DNA of 64,000 nt from Charina bottae (GCA_023362775.1 JALMGJ010000012.1:27001001-27065000); one strand, 5' to 3'; counted from the first letter of the stretch, positions 45,075 through 56,665 are shown. Notes: generated by a model from the sequence alone, not told the origin. Made by a program: numbers and translations.

Positions 45075-45199
45075 CAGAGTTTCTCAACCTCAGGAACTTT
45101 AAGATGGGTGGACTCCAACTCCCAGAATTCCCCAGCCAGCTAGGGAATTCTGGGATTTGGAGTCCACCCATCTTAAAGTTCCTGAGGTTGAGAAACACT
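45075..45199. mobile_element. palindromic hAT-like MITE (family 1)
   Basis: Inverted repeat 'tttctcaacctcaggaac' / mirror with a short centre; terminal bases altered (cagag / cacta), no clean duplication. Confidence 0.75.
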
Positions 45200-45470
45200 A
45201 ACCCTCAACTTATGACCACAATTGGGACCGGAACTTTGGTTGCTAAGCGATGCAGTCATTAAGTGAGGCATCACATGACTGTGCCCGATTTTGCAGCCTT
45301 TTCTGCTGTGGTTGTTAAGCTAATCACCGTGGTCTTTAAGCAAATCACATGGTCGTAAGGCGAATCCGGCTTCTCCCATTGATTTTGCTTCCTGGAAGCC
45401 ACCTGGGAAGGTCGCAAATGGCAATCACGTGACTCCAGGATGCTGCAACTGTCATAAGGACTCATATGAG

Positions 45471-46033
45471 AGCCAGTTTGGTCTAGTGGTTAAGGCAACG
45501 GGCTAGAAACCAGGAGACTGAAAGTTCTACTCCCGCTTTAGGCCTGAAAGCCTGCTGGGTGACCTTGGGCCAGTCACTCTCTCTCAGCCCTAGGAAGGAG
45601 CCAATGGCAAACCAGGAGACTGAGAGTTCTAGTCCCGCCTTAGGCATGAAAGCTGGCTGGGTGACCTTGGGCCAGTCCCCCTCTCTCAGCCCTAGGAAGG
45701 AGCCAATAGCAAACCAGGAGCCTGACAGTTCTAGTCCCGCCATAGGCATGAAAGCTGGCTGGGTGACCTTGGGCCAGTCCCCCTCTCTCAGCCCTAGGAA
45801 GGAGCCAATGGCAAACCAGGAGACTGAGAGTTCTAGTCCCGCCTCAGGCCTGAAAGCCGGCTGAGTGACCTTGGGCCAGTCCCTGTCTCTCAGCCCAACT
45901 CACTTCACAGGTTGTTGTTGTGGGGAAAATAGGAGGAGGAAGGAGTATTAGGTATGTTCGCTGCCTTGAGTTATTTATAAAAATAATAAAGGCAGGGTAT
46001 AAAATAAATAAATAAAATAAAATAAATAAATAC
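45471..46033 (+). mobile_element. tRNA-derived SINE, family 1 head, L2-like tail, internal VNTR
   Basis: Normal head (gagccagtttggtctagtgg), then four tandem copies of a 102-bp segment (junctions at about 45601, 45703 and 45805), then a tail unlike BovB: 'ggttgttgttgtggggaaaa' ... 'ttataaaaataataaaggc' and (AAAT)n. Because 102 is divisible by three, the repeat gives a long but meaningless open frame. Confidence 0.88.
45505..45895 (+). repeat. 102-bp tandem repeat inside SINE, ~4 units
   Basis: Each unit runs from 'aaaccaggagactgagagtt' to 'aaggagccaatggc'. The junction joins 'ggcaaacca' of the SINE body to 'gaaaccagg' of the head, sharing 'aaacca'. Confidence 0.9.
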
Positions 46034-46172
46034 ATGCCGGTTGCCAAGCACCCGAATTTTGATCAAGTGGCTGTGGGGGTCACTGCAACGGTCGTAAATG
46101 CAAGGACCGGCCATCAGTCACTTTTTCCAGCACTGTTGTAACTTCAAAAGGTTGCTAAACGAGTGGTCGTTG

Positions 46173-46798
46173 TAAGTCAAATTATTTCTTCCAATACAAG
46201 CTTCTTTGTAAAAATGTGCAATTGACACACCCACAGCCATGCACAGAGCATTTTATTCCTCCAATTCACTCCATTTTCTTTTAATGTCCTTTTAGAATAA
46301 AAGTGTCTAACTTTGGCGTGCCCAAGCATTTTTTTTTAATGTTGTGCAAAACATAGATCAATAGGGACAGGACAAAAAGGAAACTTGATTTAATTTAATC
46401 ACCGAGTAATTAAAATCAAATGTTGAAAATTTCACGCAAATCATAATTTACAGTATTCTCTTGCATTCAAAATTTGACTGAATTCCAGACAATTGCTTCT
46501 GAAGTTTACATTTTGTCACCCCCCAAAATGGGCACATGTTACTTCTGCAAATTATGACAGGATTATCTTTAAAACTTTCAAAAAGGGAGTAGAAGAAATT
46601 CTAGCTATTTAGGAGACCATTAACGTGGAAGAATCCTAGGCTGAACAGTGACTCATTAGAGGTGCGGTGGGCAACTTGATTGAAGGATGTTGCCTTAAGC
46701 TTATAGGAACATTGTTTGTTCCTGCATGCTAACAATTTATTCACAGCATACCACTCACTTATGAGTGAGTCTCATAAAGTCTGGTTGAGGCATTTGAA
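46173..46798. other. unique sequence, AT-rich
   Basis: No element or gene seen. Confidence 0.4.
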
Positions 46799-47457
46799 AA
46801 CATTTATTTATTTATTTAATTTTTATCCCGCCTTTATTATTTTTATAAATAACTCAAGGTGGCGAACATACCTAATACTCCTTCCTCCTCCTCTTTTCCC
46901 CACAACAAGAACCCTGTGAGGTGAGTTGGGCTGAGAGAGAGTGACTGGCCCAAGGTCACCCAGCCGGCTTTCAGGCCTAAGGCGGGACTAGAACTCTCCG
47001 TCTCCTGGTTTTCCATTGGCTCCTTCCTAGGGCTGAGAGAGGGGGACTGGCCCAAGGTCACCCAGCCGGCTTTCAGGCCTAAGGCGGGACTAGAACTCTC
47101 AGTCTCCTGGTTTGCCATTGGCTCCTTCCTAGGGGTGAGAGAGGGGGACTGGCCCAAGGTCACCCAGCCGGCTTTCAGGCCTAAGGCGGGACTAGAACTC
47201 TCAGTCTCCTGGTTTGCCATTGGCTCCTTCCTAGGGCTGTGAGACAAGGACTGGCCCAAGGTCACCCAGCCGGCTTTCAGGCCTAAGGCGGGACTAGAAC
47301 TCTCAGGCTCCTGGTTTGCCATTGGCTCCTTCCTAGGGCTGAGAGAGAGGGACTGGCCCAAGATCACCCAGCTGGCTTTTGTGCCTAAGGCGGGACTAGA
47401 ACTCACAGACTCCTGGTTTCTAGCCCAGCATCTTAACCACTAGACCAAACTGGCTCT
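46799..47457 (-). mobile_element. tRNA-derived SINE, family 1 head, L2-like tail, internal VNTR
   Basis: Minus-strand copy of the same chimeric SINE: tail at 46799-46930, head at 47400-47457 ('ccactagaccaaactggctc'). About five 102-bp units lie between, one or more carrying distinct substitutions. Confidence 0.88.
46932..47420 (-). repeat. 102-bp tandem repeat inside SINE, ~5 units
   Basis: 'tctcctggtttgccattggc' recurs at about 47104 and 47206, with variants at 47003 and 47308, a spacing of 101-103 bp. Confidence 0.9.
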
Positions 47458-48079
47458 ATAGCTAAGTAGAGGTGGTTCGGAATATCGTAATGACAATAAT
47501 ATAAGAACAATCAGTAATAATAATTGACTAATACTGAACCATGGCTTCTGTTCTTGCTTAGATGATTTGCTCAAGCTGGGGGGGGCTGTGAAGAAGGTTT
47601 CCATGTGCGTCGTGAGGTCATTTTTTAACTGATGTGACAACTAATTGATGTCATGAAGCACATGGTGTCATTTGACTCTTGGCCCCCTGCCTGCAAATTT
47701 CTGGGGTAGGCAACCCATCCTCAGCAGCCTGTTCACAGCCTCACAGCTTTTTTGCAGGCCCCAAAGTTGTGATGTGAAAATTCTGCAGCAGAGCACTGGA
47801 ATTGGGCAGCATGTTTTTTACCCCCAGGTTTTAATTTCTGGAAATGAGGAAATACATATCTTCAATACCTCCAATCAGCTTAACCTACTTATTTTATTTC
47901 ACCCTCCTGCCCACACACTGCCGAATTGCAAAAAAAAATTCAGCCCCACCCTCCAACTTTTGGGGAAGATGACATCCCTCGCTGCAGATGAATTGCTTGC
48001 TCCTGCCTCACATTATCTTCAGAAACCCTCCTCTGGATGCCCCCATTGCATCACGTTTGATACAAATCGGAGGGTATAT
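47458..48079. other. unique sequence, nothing recognised
   Basis: A 144-residue open frame (47672-48106) runs into the L2 element and shows no domain. Confidence 0.4.
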
Positions 48080-48563
48080 CGGAGGGCATGGGGCCAGGTT
48101 ACCTGAGGGGCCGCCTCGTCCCCAATACATCTACCCGTCCCACCCGATCATGCAGAGAGGGCATGCTGCGGACCCCATCTATAAGAGAGTTCCATCTGGT
48201 GAGGTCCAGGAGGCGTGCCTTCTCTGCAGTAGCTCCCGCCCTGTGGAACATCTTGCCCCCGCAGGTGAGATTAGCCCCTTCGCTCCTGACCTTCCGGAGG
48301 AACCTGAAAACCTGGTTCTGCCGCCTTGCTTGGGACCAAGGAAGGAATAGTCACTCTTGGGGATGGCTAATACCTTAGAGAGCCCCTCTCCTACATTGGA
48401 TTGAGTTAGATCTTTTTACTATTCTTGCCTCTTGGATTTTAATCTTGTTTTATAATTTGTATTTTTATATTGTATGTATATTTTATGTCTTTTGTTTTTA
48501 TTATTTTGTTGTAAACCGCCCAGAGTCCCTCCGGTGGAGGGAGATGGGTGGTGATAGAAGCTT
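48080..48563 (+). mobile_element. L2/CR1-clade LINE 3' end
   Basis: Encodes the C-terminus of the LINE protein (GPGYLRGRL, then RRRAFSAVAPALWNILPPQV and LKTWFC; frame 48088-48378), a T-rich 3' UTR, and 'aaaccgcccagagtccctc'. 5'-truncated. Confidence 0.8.
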
Positions 48564-48565
48564 GA

Positions 48566-48667
<102 letters not shown>

Positions 48668-50154
48668 TGGGGTAGCCCACTTCCAAAATGCCCTTCCCAG
48701 TACCCCTTGCTTGGCACATCCATTTGTGCTGCAGGCTGTGATTTTGCTCTGCTCTGTAGTATTTTAGATTTTTAATGGATTAATTCAGTAATTCTGAGCT
48801 GCCAGCACTATGCTGGGATGTGGCTCTTATGTATTGTTGGAGATATTCAGTGATATTATTTTTATTGTATAATGTATAATGCCGTGTACTGTAGATCATC
48901 TATTGTCTTTTTATTTTGTTTGCAATCTTCTCAAGAACTTTCGCTGTTGGGGCAGATTAAAAGTATAAATACATGAAGCTGGGTAAGAAAAAGCACCACC
49001 AGATAAAAAGGCATCTAGAATGAATGCCAATCTATGGATCACATGAAGTCCTAAAACTGAATTTGCCTGTGATAGGACAAAATAATAAAGGGAGAAACGT
49101 ACCCACACCCCACAATTGAGATATTTCCAGACAAAAATAGGGCAAAGCAATTCCCATTTACTTACTTACAAGGTTTTTTTTTAATGTGTAGGCGCTGATA
49201 AAGTACTCACTTGACTGGATTAAGGCTGGTTCTGTGAAAATTCATTAACAGCATGCAAAAATAGGGGGAGACAGTTATCTCAGAGAACAAAACAGAGTAC
49301 AAAAAGGTTTTATCTATCATTTGTTTGAATGAATAGATTTCTTTCAAAAGGAGAGGTGGAGGAAAAGGATGGGTGGAAAATTTCTACATTATCTGCCCTG
49401 TCATTTTATTGTACAAACAAATGTACATTCTTCAAAAGAAAGATCAGATGGTGTTCAAACAATGAACGGAGCAACGTCTTTTCTTTAATGAACAGAGAGT
49501 GGTGGAGCATTTGGGGAAAACGCAGCAGTCCTTGATGTTCCTTATTCCAAATAGAAAGTTCTTATTTATTAAGTCGAACAAGGGACATTGTAGAGTGATA
49601 TGATTGACGCGCCCACTATAAATCCTGTGTTTTTATGTGGAAGTAACCTATCCCTCCCTTAAGAAAGGAATATCCCTGCTGGCTGTTCCACCTACCATCC
49701 AGGCCATACTGTGAATCAAAACCCTCTCTCATTCTGAGCAAGTTGATGAGCTGCTCCATTTTTCCATGTTATTTGGGATTCGCTTTGGCCTGTATACTCT
49801 GATGAAATAGATAGGCTGCTCTCTAGTGTGACTTCCAGAACCTGTGGCTTGCAGCCTTTCTCCTCCGGGGTTTCAACCTGGTTGGGGGTTGCAGCCGGCC
49901 TTGCTCATGCTGGTGAATAATCTTTGTTGGGTAAGCTGACCATATTTCCTTGAGAGGAAAATGGGACCCTAACCTACCCATGGCTTGCCGGACAAAGTGG
50001 GCGCGCGTGTGAGCATGCGTGCATGCGGGCTTCGCCACGGGAACTTTCAAAAACGGGACAAAATGGATGTTTTTCTTAAAACTATGGGACGGTTGGGAAT
50101 TGTTTAGAAAACGGGACGTATGGTCAGCCTATTGTTGGGACATGGATGGAGAAC
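48668..50154. other. unique sequence, nothing recognised
   Basis: 1.5 kb; purine/pyrimidine alternation 'gcgcgcgtgtgagcatgcgt' near 50000. No gene found. Confidence 0.4.
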
Positions 50155-50507
50155 TACAGGTAGTCCTCACTTAATGACCACTCATTCAGTGACTGAAGTT
50201 ATGACAGCGCTAAACAAGTGGGACTTGCAACAAGTCCTTGTAGTCGTGATCACAATTCGGGCACTTGGTGACCAGCTTGCAATTACGATGTCGCAGCATC
50301 TCGCAGTCACGTCCCGGCTTCCCACAAGCAAAGCCAATGGGGAAGCCGGCAGGAGGCGACCATGTGACATCCTTGCTTAATGACCATGTGGGATTCACTT
50401 AACGAAGGCAACCGGAAGTACCAGGACTGCCACCGCTAAGCAGTGTGGTCAAGTGACATTGCGTCACTTAGCAATGGAGTTGCCCGTCCCAATTATCGTC
50501 GTTAATT

Positions 50508-51892
50508 ATTAAGACACCAGCCGGTTTCTTTTGTATGTCCAGTGTAGCATCTTTCTCCATATCGTTCTTGTAGCCTGTCATTTTTAAATCCACTTTCAGA
50601 TCATTCTCAGTCTTGTCCAGTAAAACTTGTTCCTCTTCCATAACATCTTTTAAACACAGTCTATCTATAGAGGCAGACAATCTTAAAATTAACTTCCATT
50701 GTTCAAAAATATCCTTCAATATGTCCAAAGTTAAACTATTTTGCTCCATTCTGTATTCGTAAGTCAAATTTAAGTGTTCTTCTCCTTTAACTGTAATCTT
50801 TAGTTTCTTCTGGTTCCCTCTAGTGTCCAACCTTCGAAGTCCCATCCTATCATGTTTTTTTTTTAATAATTCAAAACAAAAGCATTTTCCCATGGGAAGG
50901 ATTCTTATAATTAATTCCAAAATCTTATTTCAAATCCATCTGGACCCTTAGTCCATTTGTAACTCTCCAAAATCAAAGTTCTAATCACCCTTTAGCTGTT
51001 TATTCCAAAAAAAAAATTTTTTTTTAAGTCCTTAAAATTATATTTAAGTTTATTTATTCATATGGCTGCCCAGAGTCACTGTGTGTGAGTTGGGAGGCCA
51101 TATCAATTCATTAAACCTGACTGTGGTTTGAGCAAGATGGCTTTCTGTCATCTCCCAGTCCTCAAAGCCCGCCAGAGACCACTGTCTTGCAGTCTCCTCG
51201 TGGGGAGCAACTGCCTGGAGCACATGTGGGCAATCTCAAGTCCTCTCCTTATCCAGAGAGAAATTACAAACAGCCGGTCTACTTGCTGGCTCTTCATTCC
51301 GCTGCATTCATTGGCTCCACTGTCTTCAGTCCACCATTTCTTCCCTGGAAGACATAACAAACCAAGAGAGTGACCTGGATAATTTTCTTATATTGGATTT
51401 ACAAAAGAGGCTTGTTAAAGTTTTGAAAAATTTTGTGAGAAGGGACAAAGAAAAAATGAAAAGAAATCAAGTTCTAGGACATTAGTTGACAGGACTAAAA
51501 ATCAAGATTGTTAAAAGTAAAAGGAAGGAATATAAAGTTGATTTATTTGATCAAGGTTAAAATAGATACGTTGTTATCTCTGGTAACCCTTAATGGACTT
51601 TTGCTGATCAGGACTGAAATGATGAGGTTTTAAGGATTTGTTTATAGATAAGAGATGGAATATGGGTAGAAGAGATCATTTATATAAGATGATAAGTAAC
51701 TAAAATTGTTTATACTTGTTGTGATGAAGGGGGAAGTCATTTCTTTATATATTTTTCTTTTTCTTTACTATATTTTTTTCCTTTTCTATCTTTTTCTATT
51801 TTTTTTCCTGCACCTTCTATTTTTTCTTTTTATTCTTTTATTTTTTAGTTTGTATTAATTTTTTTATCGTTCAATAGAAATAAAATTTCTAT
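50508..51892 (+). mobile_element. L1-like insertion with inverted 5' part
   Basis: The right part ends in a T-rich 3' UTR ('gggggaagtcatttcttta') and aaataaaatt, like the L1 tails at 16727-17059 and 58829-59430. The left part carries a 150-residue lysine/glutamate-rich frame on the minus strand (50468-50920, partly MITE sequence). A ~17-bp duplication with two mismatches (starting ccaattatcgtc / ccaattaccgtc) flanks it. An inverted 5' segment fits twin priming; the identity of the left frame is uncertain. Confidence 0.5.
51040..51118. mobile_element. LINE tail-like remnant
   Basis: 'atggctgcccagagtcact' and 'ggccatatcaattcattaa' resemble an L2-type tail; it lies within the L1-like insertion, so its origin is unclear. 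Confidence 0.4.
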
Positions 51893-52195
51893 TATAACCA
51901 ATTACCGTCATTAAGCAAGGACTACCTGTACTTTCATTCTGACCCTATTAGACCTTTCAGCAATCATTGATCCTTCTGAACCATCTATGAGGGTTGGGGA
52001 GTTGGAGATACTGTTTTGCAATTTTTCTGCTTCTTCCTTAGTGGAAATTTGAGTGGTTATTGGAAAGAAGAGATTGGCCCTGTGGCCCCTCACTTGTTTA
52101 GCACCTAATTGAAGCTGCTGGGAAGGGTCGTCCCTTGGTTCAAGGTGTGGTCTCATCTGGATCTTGAAGAAACTCTGTTGCCTATTGCTCTAGGG

Positions 52196-52465
52196 CAGGG
52201 CTTTCCAAAGTTTTCCCGCGGCGACACACCAACCGGTGTTGGTGTGTCGCCGCGGGAAAACCCGGAAGTGCCGCCATTGCGGCAGCGCGCAAAAACCCAG
52301 AAGCGCTGCTGCCGCTTTCAATTTTTGCGCGCCGCCGTTGGTGTGTCACCACGGGAAAACCTGGAAGCGCTGATGATGATCAGCGCTTCCGGGTTGTGTG
52401 GCGACGCACCAGACTGTGTGTGGCGACACACTTTTGTGTCGCGACACACAGTTTGGAAAGCTCTG
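52196..52465. mobile_element. GC-rich hAT-like MITE (family 2)
   Basis: Ends cagggctttccaaag / tttggaaagctctg, perfect 8-bp duplication ctctaggg (52188-52195 and 52466-52473). Interior: 'gcgggaaaacccggaag' modules in inverted pairs and 'gtcgcgacacac'. Confidence 0.93.
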
Positions 52466-52741
52466 CTCTAGGGTGTGATGGTGATGCTATGGAAATTTTG
52501 TAATGGTGCCTTGAGACTGTCAGGGTCTGGATGGGATGAAACCGATTTAACTTGAACCCAATGAAGACCGAGTTACTGTTTGGTGACTGAGATTTGCAGT
52601 CAGCTCCAGTGTTGTGTCTCAAGGGAGTACCACTGTCCCAGAGGGAGCAGGTTTGTGACTTGAGGAGTCCTCCTGGACTCATGAAGATGAGTGCTTGATG
52701 GGCAGGTGGAAGCTAATATGCAGCTGTAGCTCTACCTGGAG

Positions 52742-52883
52742 CAGGGCTGCAACTGGGGGGGGGGCAAGCGGGGCATGTGCCCCGGGCGCTGTGCTGGGGG
52801 GGCGCCAAAATGACAAAATAACCCATAGTGGGGTGCGGAATCCATGTTTGCCCCAGGTGATACAGACCCTAGTTCCATCCCTG
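52742..52883. mobile_element. short hAT-like MITE, family 3
   Basis: Ends cagggctgcaact / agttccatccctg, perfect 8-bp duplication acctggag (52734-52741 and 52884-52891). Body shared with 1809-1970 ('ggggcatgtgccccgggc'). Confidence 0.88.
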
Positions 52884-52899
52884 ACCTGGAGTGCAAGAA

Positions 52900-53346
52900 T
52901 CTTGCAATGGTCCCTCATGCCCTCATTACCACAGAACTCCAGCAGTGCTTTCTACACAGGGCTGTCTTTGAAGACCATTTAGAAACTAGTGGTGGGACAA
53001 AGTGCAGCAGTCTCGTTAGTGGCAGGTGCTACCTTCCAGGAATGCATTACGTCGGCGCTGCATTGATTACCAATAAGTTTCCAAGGGCTGGTTTGGACCT
53101 ATAAAACCCTGTATGTCTACAGGATCATTTTCTCTGAGCAGAATTGGCCTAACCAATACCTTCATTCTAGGGGAGCCCTTGGCTGTACCCCACTGTCATC
53201 CCACGAAGAGAACCAAGACCAGGAGGTGTTCCTTTTTTGTTGTGGCCTTAGGCAGTGTCTCCCTTTAGACCGAAGGCTTGCCTTATCTGTCACAGTGTGC
53301 CAGAAGTTACTTAACACAGAGTTCTTCCAGACAGCATTGTCACCAC
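52900..53346. other. unique sequence, nothing recognised
   Basis: No element or gene seen. Confidence 0.4.
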
Positions 53347-53350
53347 CTTA

Positions 53351-53401
<51 letters not shown>

Positions 53402-53629
53402 TTTGGCATCTTCGAGTCAGTCTTGACTCCTGGCAACTGCCTGGACAAGTCCCTGCAGTTTCCTTGGCAAGATTTTTGGAATGGGTTTGCCCTTGCCACC
53501 TTCGCAGGGCTGAGAGGGAGTGACTGGCCCAAGGTCCCCCAGCCGGCTTTCGTGCCCAAGGCAGGAGCAGAACTCACCATCTTCTGGTTTCCAGCCTGGT
53601 GCCTTAACCACTACACCAAACTGGCTCTC
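53347..53629 (-). mobile_element. tRNA-derived SINE, family 1, with long (AAT)n tail
   Basis: Minus-strand head 'ccactacaccaaactggctc', body to 'ttcgagtcagtcttgactcc', then (TTA)n at 53350-53401, which is the SINE's own expanded 3' tail. The 3' end differs from the other family-1 copies, so this is a separate subfamily. Confidence 0.88.
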
Positions 53630-53679
53630 TTTTTATTATTTATCTGTAGCTTGAATCATGTCAACTGGATTTCTATTTT

Positions 53680-53730
53680 CTCAGTGGAAACGTTTCGCTC
53701 CTTATCCAAGGAGCTTCTTCAGTCTGAGCA
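53680..53730 (-). ncRNA. hammerhead ribozyme motif, PLE-3 left
   Basis: Minus strand: GCTCAG, CTGAAGA, GCTCCTT-GGAT-AAGGAGC, GAAA, ACGT, CTGAG, all intact. Confidence 0.65.
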
Positions 53731-54181
53731 AAGTTAGTAAGGGAATCCTTAAATATGTTTCTAGGTGGCTGTGTGACCTTGCACCTGGGGCTAGGTCATG
53801 GTTATTTTGAGATGTTATTTCTAAGTCCCTTCATCATCCAAAGGAGGATCGTTAAGATTACCATGCTGCTGTTGAGCTTGCGAAATGGTCTTAATCTTCC
53901 TAGGCACAGAAGACAAAGCAGGAAGGAAAATAGGTGAAAGATTGTGCCTGAGGCCCCACCTCTATTCAAGGAAGGATTTTCCAAGTTGGCATAAATGGAT
54001 TCCTTGACCCCTCTCTCTTAAAACCATTTCGCAAGCTCAACAGCAGCATGGTGATCTTAACGATCCTCCTTTAGATGATAAAGGGACTTAGAAATAACAT
54101 CTCAATATAACCATGACCTAGCCCCAGGCGCAAGGTCACACAGCCACCTAGAAACATATTTAAGGATTCCCTTACTAACTT

Positions 54182-54232
54182 TGCTCAGACTGAAGAAGCT
54201 CCTTGGATAAGGAGCGAAACGTTTCCACTGAG
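54182..54232 (+). ncRNA. hammerhead ribozyme motif, PLE-3 right
   Basis: Same core and stems on the plus strand: CTGAAGA at 54189-54195, GAAA about 20 bases later. Confidence 0.65.
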
Positions 54233-54320
54233 AAAATAGAAATCCAGTTGACATGATTCAAGCTACAGACAATTCCACCTGGATGACTGAGAACCTTCAT
54301 AGACATATTTTTATTATTTA

Positions 54321-54607
54321 CTTTTTCTCTTTTATTTCTCTTTTTATTTATTATTGATATTGTTGTTATTTGTCATTTTGGTCTATGATTGTTCTATAAA
54401 ACTATGATTGTTTTATAATAATATTTTTTGTATTGGTTTAATTAAACTATGGTTACACTACTGTATGGACTTTTATTAGTTTTTGTTATTATTTTGGTGC
54501 TATACAAACGGAACAAAGAAAGAGATACATTTGGGATGGGTCAAGACTCAAGAGAGCTTTTTCTCAAGTTTGAACATGCTACTTCAGGGAAGTGTTACAT
54601 TTGGAGC
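54321..54607. other. AT-rich spacer
   Basis: Nothing recognised. Confidence 0.4.
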
Positions 54608-54609
54608 TA

Positions 54610-54838
54610 CAGGTAGTCCTTGTTTAGCGACCACAATTGGGACCGACAATTTGGTCGTTAAACAAAGTGGTCACTAAGTGAAACCACGACTGGGCTTATG
54701 ATCTTAATTCAGCTTTTCTTTGCTTTGCAGACCTGCAAAGGTCGTAAAGGCGAGGATTGATTGCAAAGTTACTTTTTCATCACCGTCATAACTGCAAACG
54801 GTCACTAAAAGAGGCAGTCGCTAAACGAGGACTACCTG
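54610..54838. mobile_element. TA-flanked MITE, short subfamily
   Basis: Ends caggtagtccttg / cgaggactacctg with TA on both sides; closely matches 4721-4949 through the whole body. Confidence 0.82.
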
Positions 54839-54937
54839 TACAGTGAGTAGTTGTATAAAATTTTGTGCAGTGAACCCAGTGGCTATGTGGCTGTGAGCTC
54901 TCTGCAACAGAAGAGAAAATGTGCATCCCAGGCAAGA

Positions 54938-54998
54938 CTCTTTATTTATTATTCAAATTTATTCCCCGCCCATCTCCCATGCAAGGGACTCTGGGCGG
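54938..54998 (-). mobile_element. L2-type LINE tail
   Basis: 'attccccgcccatctccc' after a TTTA run. It explains part of the 174-residue open frame at 54851-55375, which is therefore not a gene. Confidence 0.6.
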
Positions 54999-56346
54999 GT
55001 GACTCTTGCAGGTCTTATGCTCATAATACACAGACCTGTTTTCAGAGATGCATTGAGAAAATTGCATTGTTAGCTCAAGGGTGGGAAGCTGGAAATATCT
55101 GTAGAGATATCATTTTTGCACCTCTGAAAGTTGTGAAGGTGGCCTCGGAAGCTGTGAAGGCACTTGCAGCTGTGTGTAATTCACTGGCGGGGCAGGGGAA
55201 AAAACATTTACAAAGCACGTGCCCTTTAATTAGGTTTTTAATATCACTTTGGAACTTAACAGGAGGTAGTAAAGAACTGGCGATTTTTTTCGTGATGCAT
55301 TGGTTGTACCGCTCCGAGAACTCTTTGTTTGCTATGGCTGATGACTTCCTAATGTTTAAGAAGCCTCAGAGCTAGAAAACAAGCCATTCCTCGCATGTGT
55401 GGCTGGCGCACATTGGCCTAATGATCTTGGCTGCTGCGGCAGCACAGAAGAAGCTATAGGTTAAAGAGCAGAAGGCCAGACCCTGTTAAGTTTCTCCAAG
55501 GCAGATGGGATCATTAGCAGCTTTGGGGAGAGAAGAAAATGGTGAGAGATTGCTCTGGCTGCTGACCTCTAGTGCACGATGGAGCTTACAGTCCGAACAG
55601 AAAGAGATCAGTAGGCATTTTGCAACTTATAGGAATTATTTACTGCCTTATTAGCTGCCGGGTTCAGAAAGAGCGTGCCTTTCCGTGGTGGGAAGGGGGA
55701 TGCGGGCAGGAATGTGCCCACCTTACAACCAATTACTCTTTCCGCTTCTTCCCCATTATTTGTGCTTGAGTAACCTGTAATGAGAACATCAGCTTAATAT
55801 AAAGAACCCAAAGGGTTGAAGAAGAAAAATTCTTGGTGTCTATTGCATGAGGATGCTGCAGGAGCTGAGCTGGGGAAATTAAAAAATGTGCTTAGACCGG
55901 CCATGTTTCCCTGTTACAAATAAGGAACTGTGGCTGCCACTGATCCACACTGGGGTTGTGTGGAAAAGAAGACCTTCTCTTCTCTGTGTTCTATATCCTG
56001 CAGAGAATCTTACCCCCAAACGATTTGCTTTGATTTGTAAGGAAATTTGAAGAGCAGCTTCAGGAAAAGGTTCCAGGGAATTGACAAGGGGAAGAATTAA
56101 AGCCCCTTCCTCCCGTGGTTGGACTGGAGCTTCCCATGACATTTTGTAAGTGAAAAGGCACTGCACTCCCAGATGAAATGTGGCTTTAAATGATTGGTTT
56201 TAAGTCATTCCTACTTGGACTCTAGATGGGAGAGAGAACATTGTCCTACGGTTATTGTAACTAATCAAGGAGTTCATTACAGTAGGGCCCCTGGGATTGT
56301 ATTTCATACTAGGATACATATATATGTTGTAGCTTATTCAATGTTA
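54999..56346. other. unique sequence, nothing recognised
   Basis: 1.3 kb; 55009-55375 stays open in one frame but has no domain and no supportable splice sites. Confidence 0.35.
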
Positions 56347-56362
56347 GTGTGTGTGTGTGTGT

Positions 56363-56586
56363 ATTCTGTTCAATCGGGTCCGATTTCGGAGACTGCCTGG
56401 AGAAGTCCCTGCAGTTTTCTTGGCAAGGTTTTTCAGAAGTGGTTTGCCATTGCCTCCTTCCTGGGGCTGAGAGAAAGTGACTGGCCCAAGGTCACCCAGC
56501 TGGCTTTGTGCCTAAGGCGGGACTAGAACTCCCGGTCTCCCGGTTTCTATCCTGATGCTTTAACCACCACACCAAAATGGCTCTCT
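56363..56586 (-). mobile_element. tRNA-derived SINE, family 1
   Basis: Minus-strand copy, 3' end 'attctgttcaatcgggtccg', head 'ccaccacaccaaaatggctc'; preceded by a short GT microsatellite (56347-56362). Confidence 0.9.
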
Positions 56587-56665
56587 AATATCTATTATAC
56601 ATTATATAGATTATATATTATACAGTATATAGAGATATAGATACATAGAGATACAGTATATGAAT

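Larger units (their letters stand above)
45204..46172. mobile_element. TA-type MITE, long subfamily, split by a SINE
   Basis: Left part 45204-45465 (cttatgaccacaattgggac...) and right part 46034-46172 (gttgccaagcacccgaatt...) are in the order found in 20379-20788. The outer 'caggtagtcctc' ends are lost, the left next to the palindromic MITE. Confidence 0.7.
50157..51928. mobile_element. TA-flanked MITE, long subfamily, split by an L1-like insertion
   Basis: Left end caggtagtcctcact at 50157 and right end aaggactacctg at 51928, TA on both outer sides. MITE sequence occupies 50157-50507 and 51893-51928. Confidence 0.82.
53644..54307. mobile_element. Penelope-like foldback (PLE-3)
   Basis: Left arm (minus) holds the terminal repeat and the last ~60 codons of the ORF (to about 54020). 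The right arm (plus) resumes at 'aaaccatttcgcaagctc' and runs through the terminal repeat. Here the ~35-bp tail is on the right end (gaaccttcatagaca). A 13-bp duplication, tttttattattta, lies at 53630-53642 and 54308-54320. Confidence 0.9.

Noticed and set aside
46843..47406. 187-residue repetitive 'protein' on the minus strand
   Set aside because: It is the 102-bp SINE tandem repeat read in a frame that stays open because the unit is a multiple of three.
45505..47420. CRISPR-like direct repeats
   Set aside because: Units are contiguous with no unique spacers and lie inside vertebrate SINEs.
54851..55375. 174-residue open frame
   Set aside because: Its first part crosses an L2-type tail and the rest has no recognisable domain or splice borders.
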